NCBI GenBank assembly: GCA_013398955.1
Contig: VWPU01012691.1
Span: 466,190 to 530,189 of the forward strand
Length of the DNA stretch: 64,000 nt
Reading direction: 5' to 3'
DNA from: Callaeas wilsoni
Taxonomy: Eukaryota; Chordata; Aves; Passeriformes; Callaeidae
Position numbers and translations under genes: made by a program. The notes under the pieces were generated by a model. The model searched no databases. It saw only the letters and a list, made by a program, of their open reading frames with translations, and was not told where the DNA came from. Of this stretch, positions 27,592-38,976 are shown one piece after another (position 1 is the first letter of the stretch; each line of letters begins with the position of its first letter).

Positions 27592-28490
27592 TCATAGAAC
27601 CACAGAATAGTTTGGATTGGAAGGAACCTGACAGATCATCTAGTTCCCAGCCCCCTGCCATGGCCAGGGACACCTTCCACTATCCCAGGTTGCTCCAAGC
27701 CCCGTCCAGCCTGGCCTTGAACACTTCCAAGGATAGCGCATTTACAACTTCTCTGGGCAACCTGTGCCAGTGTCTCAAAACCCTCACAGTAAAGAATTTC
27801 TTCCTAATATCTAATCTAAACCTGCCCTCTGTCAGTTTGAAGTCATTGCTCCACGTCCTGTCATTTCATGCCCTTGTAAAATATCCTTCTTCAGCTCTCT
27901 TACTGACCCCCTTTATGTTCTGGAAGGTGCTGTAAGGTCTCCCCAGAGCCTTCTCTTCTCCAGACACAAAAATTCCAATTCTCTGAGCCTTTCTTCATAG
28001 GAGAGGTGCTCCAGCATCACGATCATCTTCATGGCCTCCTCCGGACTTGTCCTTTTTGGGAACATGTGATGTGTCCTTCTTCTGGGGCCGAGACCTTACC
28101 AGAGCAGAGGGGCAGAATCACCTCCCTCGACCTGCTGGCCACATTTCTCTTGATTCAGCCCAGGACACGTTTGGCTTTCTGGGCTGTGAGTGCACCTTGC
28201 TGGATCATGTTGAGCTTCATGTCCCCCAAGTTCTTCTCCCCGAGGCTGCTCTCAATCCATTCTCTGCCCAGCCTGTGCTTGTGCTTGGGATTGCCCCGAA
28301 CCAGGTGCACTTGGCCTTGTTAAATTTCATGGGGTTTGCACAGTTCCATCCCTCAAGCCTGTCCAGGTCCCTCTGGATGACATCCCTTTCCTCCAGGATG
28401 TCGACTGCACCACACAACTTGGTGTTGGGGGTAAACTTGCTGAGGCTGCACTCAATCCACTGTCTGTGTTGCCAACAAAAATGTTAAAAT
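27592..28490 (-). mobile_element. CR1 LINE, ~900 bp, 5'-truncated, 3' UTR plus decayed RT C-terminal region
   Basis: Read on the minus strand the element ends at 27592 with the typical CR1 tail (reverse complement of TTCATAGAACCACAGAAT), and the GGTTGG and CCATGGC landmarks follow in order. Further in, the minus strand at 28217-28417 still encodes a recognisable piece of the CR1 ORF2 C-terminal region, including the conserved MKFNKAKC block. The frame is broken by stops and shifts, so no functional reverse transcriptase is made. Open frames on the + strand across this element are antisense shadows. The 5' truncation point is near 28490, where CR1 similarity to a GACAAAGATGTTAAA-like segment stops. 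Confidence 0.95.
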
Positions 28491-29692
28491 GTGCCCGCTG
28501 ATGTGTGATAGCCCATTCAATACAAAATAAACCACACCAGGAAAAAAAGACTTGGTCCTTTCTTGAAAGTATAATATTAAAACATATTGAACTTAAATAA
28601 GTCCATTGAATTAAATTGTGGAAGAATCACTTGAAAAGTTGCCTAAACTGACACAAACAGTGTGCTGGGAAATGAAGCAACAGAACAAAATTCTGATCTT
28701 ATTTATACTGATATAATTAAGGAAGATTGTCAGTTCTTTGGTCTTTAAGGTGATCCTTGTGCATGAGGAGGGACAATGGGGGCTATAATAATAAAACTAA
28801 TATACCAAAGAAAATCACTGACACCAGTGTAAAGCTGCTTTATGGGTAGCAGTAAAGCTGCTCAACACATAAAGCATCCATAACACATTTTTCTCAGGAG
28901 TTTGTTCACATAATGCGCACACGAGTGTGGGAATGAGAAGGGTGATTATCTTCTACATTAAAGTCTTTTTTATGTCTCTCTGGAATATAAAGCAGCTGTA
29001 GGAAAGAATTTACACCTATATTCAGCTCCCTGCACATGATGTCTGGAACATAGAGGTGATATGTGTGTGCGTGAGTGGGAACAATGCCCGTATATATTTC
29101 AGTGCCAACAGGGTTTTCTGCTTTGCAATGCTCAAAGGGAATCTTGAGCACAGGACTTTGCCCATGTGGCTCCCAAATTGTGCTGGTGCCCTTCCCAGGA
29201 GTGGTTTTATTCAAGGCAACCTGAAATAAAATCTACTAACCTGGCCCTTACTGCAGACAAAGGGGGATGGTGGCCTTCCTTTCTCTGCAAAGAGGAATCT
29301 GGGGTGTTGAGCTACCAGCTGCTCCTGCCATAGGTACATCTGAGGATGGTGCGGGGGAAGGATGCAGATTTTAGGCCAGACAATGCAGATGAGGCAAAAT
29401 GTCTGCTGTAAGCACTTGTGTGCACTGTGTAGGGCAGCTGGTGTCACTGCTCCTGGTTTGCTGTCGTGCCTCTTGGGGCTCTATGGAAAATCCCATCTAT
29501 TATGTTGCAAAAGAATAGATCAGTCTGTGTCTGCAGCTCTTCTCTGCGGAGCAGCACTGATAGCCATGGCATCCTTAACTTCTCTAGCGCTGCTAAAGCT
29601 GCTATTTCTCCTCTACTAAAATAAAAAAAGTAAAAACAAAATTTAAAAATACTTTTCTTAAGTGTGGCGACTGTGCACACAGCTCCTGTGAA

Positions 29693-29756
29693 ACTTCTGA
29701 AATGCCTAATATTTCAGAAGTATTCACTACTTAGGGCTGCCCAATTGCAGCCCTAA
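29693..29756. other. two adjacent perfect inverted repeats (hairpin pair)
   Basis: The first hairpin has arms ACTTCTGAAAT (29693-29703) and ATTTCAGAAGT (29711-29721) with a 7-base loop. The second has arms TTAGGGCTGC (29731-29740) and GCAGCCCTAA (29747-29756) with a 6-base loop. Both stems are perfectly paired and are separated by 9 bases. No known RNA family or element is recognised. The palindromic symmetry means the strand of any transcript cannot be decided from sequence. Confidence 0.7.
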
Positions 29757-30403
29757 TTTTTCAGATTTTTCTTCTGAGAGATTGATACTTTCATTGATCT
29801 TTAAGAGAAGTGGACAGTCAGAGCATCTGAAAATCTGTGAGACAGGCAGATGAATGTTGATGCACCAGAGGGAGAGTGTGGAAAGACAATGCTTTGTTTG
29901 ATATTACTAATTGTTTTGGTTTGGTAATTAAGTATTTTTTGAAGCAAGTGACTGATTTGGTGAGAGATGAAAGGGGATAAAATGTGACCCACTGAAACTT
30001 GTTTCTAGCCCTAGCTGCTTATTATGAAATTAGTTTTTGTTTCAGAGCGAAACACACAGACAGACTTGGTGGTATGGAAACTATCAATTAGCTGTATATA
30101 CAGAGAAATCCCTTTCTGTAAGATGTCATCTTCTTATGTGACAGTCTTCTAAATATATTCTTTTGAATGTTTTAATTATTTGGTGATGATTTTAAAAATA
30201 GGAGTGATAAGGAAAAAAAATAGATTGTGATGGAAAACAATTGGAAATACTTGTTTATTCTTTTACTTCCCAAAATATATTCAGAACAAATTCTTTTGGC
30301 CATTTTAAAATACTGCTGCTTGTTTGGTCAAGAGGAGTAAAACCCTCTGTCAAGAACTGTTTGATACCATTATGAAATATTGATTTTAGTGCCTTCATGT
30401 TAA

Positions 30404-30424
30404 AATAATAATAATAATAATAAT
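30404..30424. repeat. (AAT)7 microsatellite
   Basis: Seven uninterrupted AAT units lie in A/T-rich sequence. It is a simple tandem repeat with no evident function. Confidence 0.9.
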
Positions 30425-31015
30425 ACTGTGTTGTTTGCTTCATTTTTTTCCCCCAGCTGAGGAGCAATTACTCTGAAGTTAGGTGGTAGACACAGACTCC
30501 AGCAGGAGAGTGTTTGTGTTACTGTGATTATCAGGCACACAGACACTTCATAGAATAACCTTAGGAACACTCTGTAGTATTTTGGGCACCTTCAATCCAG
30601 ACCTTTTCTGCACCAAATGTCTACTCAAAATACAATCTGACATACCTCCAAAGATTTGGGACTTAATTTTCCACACAAAACAAAGATCAATGAAAAAAAT
30701 TAGATCTTACACACTATTTACTTTAAAGGAAGTATGGGGCTTCTCAAATAATTAAATCAGTTTATAAAACACACAAGAAGAAAAAAAAATACCTAGGATG
30801 CCAAACATTTTGGATGTGTTTTTAGGAACACGAATGCATTTTATAAATGGTTCATCAAGGCTGGTGTAACTCCTTCCACAAGGCTGCTCCTTGGCCATCC
30901 TGGAGTCCACAGCCAGTCACCAGCTCCGTATCTGTGGCTTTGTAGATGACCGTTCTCTGTAGCTGCAGCTCTCAATGCAAAAAGGAGCAGGAGAAAAGGA
31001 CATACAAAAGGAAGC

Positions 31016-31060
31016 AAAAAAAAGGAAAAAAAGAAAAAAAGAGAGAGGAAGGGAAAAGGG
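31016..31060 (+). repeat. polypurine tract, 45 bp uninterrupted
   Basis: Forty-five consecutive purines on the + strand (A-rich, then GAGAGAGG and GGGAAAAGGG), within a wider purine-rich stretch starting near 30978. Long polypurine runs can form triplex DNA. There is no sign of a mobile element end. Confidence 0.8.
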
Positions 31061-33615
31061 CTCTTAACAGTAAAGCTTGATTTGATGTTTTGCCTGAATC
31101 TTCACAAGTGTAAATATTTGACTGCAGTTTTGGTGTTTTTTTATTCCCCTTCAGGTAGAGTATTTGTTTACATAGCATAACATTTCCTTCTTCATCTCTT
31201 CTGTTCTTTTACTTCACGAGTGAAAATCTGCAGGTTTTTTGGCAAGGGTTTAAAGATAATAACAGTAGTGAGTGTGAACGCTGCTTTGTCTTGAAATTGT
31301 ATAAATCACTCTCCTTTCACTAAAGGCTTCCATAGGAAGGAACATTTGAACTTTGACCAATTTTTTTGCAGCCTCATGCCAGCAAGAGACCAAATGGACC
31401 TGGAAAGCTTGGTTAACAAAACTGTCACATTTTTTAATGTGAATATCCAAGTTTCAAATCCTTGCTCAGGTGAGACCTTCCTTACAAAGAGGAGGGCAAT
31501 TTGGCAGCTAATGCTGGAAGTCTTGCTTGACTACTATCTACTTCATTAATCTTAATGAATGCTGGAAGCATATATACTAAAAATATTGCCCCCTTTTACA
31601 TGAGAAAAATAGCAGAGAGTTCTATTCCCAAGGAAAAAAAAAGAAAGGGTATGCCCCTACTTCTAGGAATCACATTCATTATTTAATCTTTCTTCCAGTC
31701 ACCATTGCCTCCAGCATGTGATTGTTCAGGTTCAGGGGAGTTTACGTCCTCTTTGGAGGTTTTTTGTAAAACTTAGAGAGGGACTCTACCATGGGTCCCT
31801 ATTTATGTTGTTTGTTTAGAGGGCAGCAACAAACAACTACACATATGTTCTTTCAAATGTGTAGATGTAGAGATATTCGGTTATAAAACTTATCTTGTTC
31901 TATATGATGCTTGATTTTAAATGCCATAAAAGAAGAAAATAAAAAAACAAAAACAAAACCTAATTTAGCCTTTAAAATCCATAAATAAAAGCATGTGTTG
32001 TCATTTGGGAGGTTCATACCCCATTTCTGGGACCTCACACAACAGAATAGTCACAAAGAAGATTTAACACTACAGCATCTCTGGCTTTAAAAATCTCCCT
32101 CTTTCGAGTGATTTTACTGAAGTGAAGTATATAGCTGTAAGATTTAGGAGTAGCTTAATTTAAGAATATTGAAACCTGATGATTGAGTGAAACAGCTTTT
32201 CCTAACGAGTACCTTGCTCCCAAGGTACAGAAGATGACTTGCAATTTTTTTTCTTAATGAAAATGGAATAGGAGGAATTAGGTTTCACAGGCCTGTTTGA
32301 GAAGTGCTAATGCAAGAAGCAAATCAGTAATGAAAGTACAAAATTTTTTTTTGTCTTGTAAAGGAAAGTTGCTGAACCTGTAATGACTGACAAGGGCCGA
32401 TTTTCACATTACTAGCAATTTTCTCTGTGTGTTTTATTATGAAATTATTGGACACTTAAACACCTTAATAAAATTATCAGGTTTGAAAGACCAGCATGGG
32501 ATAGTGTGGAAGATGTCATGCTGTCATCTGTGCCATTTCCCACTGAAAAGGTTCAATCTTATTTATTTTCATTTATGAGGAAGGAAAGAACATCTTTCTA
32601 GAAAAACGCGCAAGCACCTCGTAATTAGTTGTTCACACCTCTGACTTCTCCAGGACAGAAGGTCCAGCTAGGTTGATGATTTTTCTGTCTTAAATTCGTC
32701 ATAGTGCTTGACTTATGGGACAAAAAAATTATTCAAGACTGTAATATTCGTTTAAATCACACAACACAGGCAAAACCCACTCATTTATCTGGAAGCAAAT
32801 AGAACAGTGTAGTAGAGCAATTGAAATACAGGGAAATTATTTAGGGATGGACTTTGTGGCACCCAAAAATATTTTCTTGATGAGTTCCTTAACTCTGGAT
32901 GTTCTGAATGCTATTAGAACTTTTATGCTATATTTGGCTTTGTGTCCAGAAGGTCAACTGTCTATGGAACACTGTTCTCTGTGTGTGGAGAAAGGAATCC
33001 TTGAAAACCAGATTCAATGTCTCCTTGGGTTTTCATACTGAACTAATCCTCTAGGAATTTCATTCTCCCTTCAATTCAGCCATTTTGGTCTTTGGGAATG
33101 ATTTCATACCATTTGAAGAAATGAATCCAACTTCTGTGATACTGACACACCCGATACTGCATGATTTTATGTAAGTGCTGCCTGGCAAGTAGTATGTAGC
33201 TAGACTGAAATATGGACAGTGTGGGTTCCCATTAGCTGAAATACCTAAAGAATTTGTTATATTTAGAATTTTGTTCACTTATGCTCTAATAGAGCTCCAC
33301 TTTAAGTTAGGGAAAATTGGTTTCATTTTCTCTTGCTACCATTAATAGCTATTAGAGTTGAAAATAAGGCTTTAAACATATCATTAAGGTACACTTAAGT
33401 AACTTGCAACTGACAATTAACTCAGCATGGTAATACATTATCATAACATTTTTCTTTGATAGGTTTGTCTCTTAAAAGACAGGAGGAAAGACAAAGGATC
33501 GTTTTGTAAGACTCTTGATTAATTTTTTTGTCTTTTTTAATATAATTTACATTTCGTTATCTTACCATTGAAATGTGTTCCGTCATATATGTTCAGAAAA
33601 CATTCATTTGGTGTT

Positions 33616-33728
33616 TCATAGAAACATAGAATCATAGAATGGTTTGTTGTTGTAGGAGATCTTAAAGATCACTTAGTTCCAACCCTCCTGCCATGGGCAG
33701 GGACACTTTCCACCAACCCAGGCTGCTG
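33616..33728 (-). mobile_element. CR1 LINE 3'-end fragment
   Basis: About 110 bases on the minus strand. The tail is seen as ATAGAAACATAGAATCATAG at 33619-33638, followed by TAAAGATCA, AGTTCCAACCC and the CTGCCATGGGCAGGGACA block. Similarity ends near GGCTGCTGAC. It is 5'-truncated, with no coding capacity. Confidence 0.92.
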
Positions 33729-36700
33729 ACAGCTGGCTTGATGGTAGGCAGTTGTAACAGACTGTGTTGAGGGGGAGTCTGGGTTTTGTTGCTTTGTTTC
33801 TGTGGGTACAGTGTTCAAGTAGGAGGGACGCAGAAGAGAATCTGCTACGCACTTCATGGATCTTAAAGTTTGGGAGATTCCTTCAATAACCAAAGAAAGA
33901 TACAGGCAGAATTCAGATCCACATTCAAGCATGGTTTGCTTTCAGGTTTTATTAAAATCATTTTCAGCAGAAACCATGATGAGTTCTAGGAAAAAATCTG
34001 ATTACCAATATCTCAGCATAACAGGCCATGTGCTTTCCCTTTCAAGACAACAGTAAAATCCAGCACTGCACTTAAACCGAGAGCACTGTTTGTGCTGTCT
34101 CTTAAAGAATGGAGTTAATGGTGAGCGGGTGAGCGTGCAGCTCCCTGGCACAGGAACCAAGGACTGCCACCTCCCAAAGCCGCGCTGGAACGTTACGGTG
34201 ACAGCAGCAGCATTGGTGACATCCTCCACCCCTTGCAGAGCCAATGGGCATTGACCTTATCCTGTCAAAGCATGTAAAAAGCGACGTGGGCAGCACTGCC
34301 TTTGTGAAAACTGGACACATTTATCCAGGACGTTTCACCGCATGACCACAGTGTCACTAGTAGAACTGTAGCTAAAATAGCTGCTACGTGGTAAGCTTTT
34401 TGCAGTGAAGCTAGAAATGCAACAAAGGCAAAAGTAGTGTGAGTGAATGTTTTTGCAAATGCTCTAAAAGCAAACCCGCCAGTGCCTGGCATGCAAAATC
34501 CCATCAGTTCTGTGCCCCAGATCCCCTCTCCCGCTTTCTTGTAAATCCACTCTTGAACATATTGGTTTGAAAATTGCACATCTTAGGGCTCTGCAGCCTG
34601 GCAGTCTGAGCAGTTTGTTTTGTTTTGAACACTTTTGCCATGCTTAACTCTGAAGAACTTAAAGAAATCAGATTGGTTGCATGCATTCTCCTGGAGCTGA
34701 TAGTAGCACAGCATCCAAGGATACTATTTCCTAGCTCACTCTCCTCCCTTTCCTTCTCAATCATTTCTTGAAAATTCCTTCATAATAACCTTATCCAAAC
34801 CATAAATATGAAAGTCAAATAAGCCCAAAGGAGATTTATCATCCTCTGACTCGGCACTCCTTTTATGATTAATAATGACATTGATTCCTTTGGAAATGAA
34901 ACAAAAATTAATTTAAAGGTTCTGATTGGTTTTAGTATTAGGTAAACTTAACATTTCGAATGAGCGTAAAACAATTATCAGTGTTATTAACAAAATTAGC
35001 TACAGCAAATTTACCAGAAGGAAACTGTTGCTATTTAGCTCCCTAATTATGTCACTATTCTTTGTGACCAAATGATATAATGAAAATAATTTGATCTACT
35101 GGTGCTGCATAGAGAATTTTCTAGGAGCAGTTGAATATCATAATCTGTTTTGAACGTATGTTTTCCTACTCTTCTTCTGTTTCAGAAAGTAGAGGTCAAG
35201 GGCTTCAAAGAACTTCGCAATGAAGTGAAGTTGAACTGTGCTAGGCAGAATATGGAATAGATTCTTTTACTATTACGAAATGTTAGATAACCCCTTCCTT
35301 GAGGCCAGAACCCTTTGACTTCTTGAAGTGATCTATGCTGTATGAATTTCAGACTCTGGAAAAGCATAGGATGTCTTTTATCCTGCCTGGCACTAAGGCC
35401 AAGGATTGGATTTTCCCTGCTGTGCCGTTGTCTGCCTATTTCCTTGCACTGTGCCTCAATCCAAGCACATAAACTTGGCAAGTTTTTCTTTCCAGCCCTG
35501 AGAGCTGATGAACCGGAGAGCAGTTGGATGCCCTCTAGCCACAGGCATTTCAGCCCAGAGGGACAATCACCTGGCCAGCCTTGAAGGCCACCCAAGCATT
35601 GGTGATACACAGAACTTGGGGTGCCAGCTCTCATCTATTCTGTGCGAGTCTCCTGTGCTCATGGGTTAGCAGTGCAGCGGGGTAGAAGCAATGAGAGCTG
35701 ACGAAGCTGATGAGAGAAGTCATACATGATCTCGGAAAGCTTCTTGCAAAATGTCTCTACTGGCACTCCTGCACTTCCACCTCAGCAAGCATTTAAATGG
35801 TGGGGTCTCCGAGCATTTCTGTCCTACCAGATCTGCCTACCCTCCCTGGCTTCATCCTGGCTGGTGAGGATACGACTCTCACTGGGTGTGTGTTCTCATT
35901 TCTTCCACTTGCCACCTGCCTTCCCTGAATTGCCATCAGTGGGCAGCTTGGGTCCAGGCACATATCCTAGCCCCATACCTACAACAGCTGTCCCCATTTC
36001 TAAGTAGGATCTTTCCCTCTCTCCCTCCCCGTGTAGCTTTATGAACTGGAAAAATGAGATTAAGACACTCTGGTACAGTAAGAAATCTGCAGCATGAGAG
36101 TGATCTGCCTATTGTAAAGCTGCCTTAGATAATAACAATGAACTTCAATATGATCAAGTCCAATATTAAACTACACAGAAGTGAATGGGAAAGCTCCTGT
36201 GGAATAGAAACCCCTCGAGTACATCCCCTGGCTGCTTGTTTAATGCTTATGAAGATACTCTGAACTACATAACTTGTTTTCTTGCCTACACTCTGACTTT
36301 ACATCTTTATGGTTTGTGTGCTGTGGGAAACATTTTTATTTTTGTTTCATTATTTAAAGCAAGCCTAATATTAATGATGGGGCTGCTGTGCATTAAGGCA
36401 CTGTGCTACCAATATACATCAGCTCATAACTTTTGGTGAGGCTTTTTGCATAATTTGTGTCCAAAGGAGAGTATGCTGACACAAAATCAGGGATTTAACC
36501 ATGTTTACTGCTGCTTGTGATAATTAGATCATTTCATACTGGAACTATTAAGCAACTGAAGTAAGGTGGGCCTCTGAGTAATTGTTAAATTTATAGTATT
36601 TATATTAAACTTCTCTTAAATAATCAAACATGAAGAACTTGAAATATGTTTTGTAGTCTGTTCTTTATACAGCATAATCAGAAAACCCAGATGCTGTACA

Positions 36701-38903
36701 TAAGATACTTGGGTGCCATCAGATGGAACACTGCAAGAGCTGGCAAGCAAAAATCATGCCCTGGTAGTATTTGCCCAATCATCCCCTAATCACTCAGCTT
36801 TATAAAGTTGCCTATGGTATTTCTTGAAAGAGTTGTGCTAGAAGAAGTTCCAAATATCACAATTTTTTGACAGTGTCAACACTTCTAAACGTGACTGGAA
36901 CAGAAAGGGCTTTAAATGAGAAATCAAATCCACACGTGCTTCCATTAACCTCTGGTTTGGCATATTTTAAATCACTGCACACATTTCTATATATTTTCTG
37001 ATCAGCCATACTCTGGCATCTGGATAAAAGCATGTAACAAGTCATATGGCTCAACTTCTCTAAGAAATAAATATACGGGGGTATGGTGTCAATGTGAGAA
37101 AGATCTAGAAGACTGAACGGGCACCTAGTTCAAAGGCAATATAGCAAGATTACTTGAGGGGTGAAAAAACAACAAACCATGTTTCATAAAATCTATTGGT
37201 TTAGGTTGGAAGCAGAGGCATTTTTTTCTTACTGATGGATTATGGTAAAATTATAAGAAATATAAAATCATACTCATGCAGTCCTTAAAGAGGCTTTAGA
37301 TCCAGCAGAGCTAAAATGTACACCTTCTTGCCCAGATAAACTGTAGAAACACTTAGTCCTTTGCTTCGAAAGGCATTTTCCATCAGTCACTCGCTCCTGT
37401 CGCTCCTTCTCAAAATTATTAAGCATCGCAGATCAGAGGTGAGAAAGATGCTCCTATACAACCACAGCATTAATTTTGGGTGCTCATTGTGACATTCCAA
37501 AGAGTTCCTTTGTTTTCCTGATGTGATTTGTTTCTTTCCCAAATTGGACAATACTTACTCTTCTTTTTGCACCTTTTACAGCAGCTGTCCTTGTTTCCCT
37601 TTAGATATCTTGAAGTGACATGTGAGGGAGGTGGACTCTTGCTGAAGATCCCCTGTTAGATGGGAATGTTTTGTTGGGTTATCCCTGAGATGACAAGAGG
37701 TGTAACCTTTCCCTAGACATCTTCCCGCTTAGTTTAGGATGCTTTTTCTGAAAGATGGGTGTTCAGTGACAGGTACATACTGCACAGCTCAGAAATGGCA
37801 TCCAAAATTAAGCCATCTGTAGGATATACTAGTGAACATCCATCTCTGACTCTCATGAGAGCATGGAGGCTTTAAGAGAAGCCATGACTTGGGTTTTGTG
37901 GGGGCTTAATATGTTTCCCCATTTGCATCCTTTGCTAGGAAAACAGAAACAGTTATTCCCCAAATCCAGATTCAGAAGGGATGAATCTTTTTTCAGTGGG
38001 TCAGAGCCTACAACGCTTCGATCTTAACACAGAAATTCCTTTTCACAAATCCAGTTTTCCAGTCCCTGATGCGATATGATTAAGAATAACAGAGTTCCTG
38101 CATATGTTACTCCTGCACTTCGTTTTCTCAGTCGTATCTATGAGTGAAATGCATTCAAATGCCAAGAATACATAGCGTTTCTGAAGCTGATTGTTATTAA
38201 TATTGTTCTGTTTGGGTTTTTATAGCTGTAAACCTTTTTGAAGTGCCTAGCAAAAAGCAAGAGGAGCAGCTTTGGAGGGGGGAGACAACTTTGAAATCCA
38301 CAGAGCAGAAGCTTTAATCTCCAGTTGTGACTGACATCAAACAAAAGTGCAAAAACTCCCTTTGTTCTTGAGCACAAAGGGTGTGTTTGTTGTTTGTTCA
38401 GGGTAAGTGAAAGGCCCCCATGAAGTCCCACTGAAGATGTTTAATGAATCTGGCAGCCTCCAAGCTGTCTCTTCTACAGAGTAATCCTAGAGACAGACCC
38501 ATCACACATAATTTAACAGAGTGTGACACGACAATCTCTGCTCAGGAGACACTTTGGAGAGGGAATACTTTTATTACTCAACAGCACAGACCCCTCAGGG
38601 TTGGTGCTGTGGAGCAGAGCTCTTGGTGGTGGTGGCCACACTTTCATCTCTGAATTGAGGAATATTGCTCAGGTATTGCTTGTTAAGCTTCTTTGAACTC
38701 ATAGTTAAAATCAAGTGAATTGTATTCTCTTTAGAGCAGAGGGCAGGGATTTTGGCAGCCTCAGCTTCTAACAGAAGTCAAAGTCAAGAATATCTAAGAA
38801 AGGAGGAGGCTTGCTACCAAAATCAGGTCAAACAGGGACACGGGTATTAGGGAAGGAAGGGAGAAATTGTATCAAAATAGGAACAATAATGGAAAAGACA
38901 ACA

Positions 38904-38976
<73 letters not shown>

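Larger units (their letters stand above)
28491..33615. other. non-coding stretch with a double hairpin and simple repeats
   Basis: No gene is recognised. The stretch holds a pair of adjacent perfect hairpins (29693-29756), an (AAT)7 microsatellite (30404-30424) and a polypurine tract (31016-31060). Short open frames have no recognisable homology. Confidence 0.55.

Noticed and set aside
27525..28487. Several + strand frames of 100-146 codons
   Set aside because: They lie antisense to the minus-strand CR1 copy and translate its 3' UTR and RT region backwards.
37200..37225. TTAGGTTGGAAGCAGAGG as a CR1 fragment
   Set aside because: Only a ~10-base coincidence with the CR1 3' end, with no octamer tail or flanking CR1 sequence.
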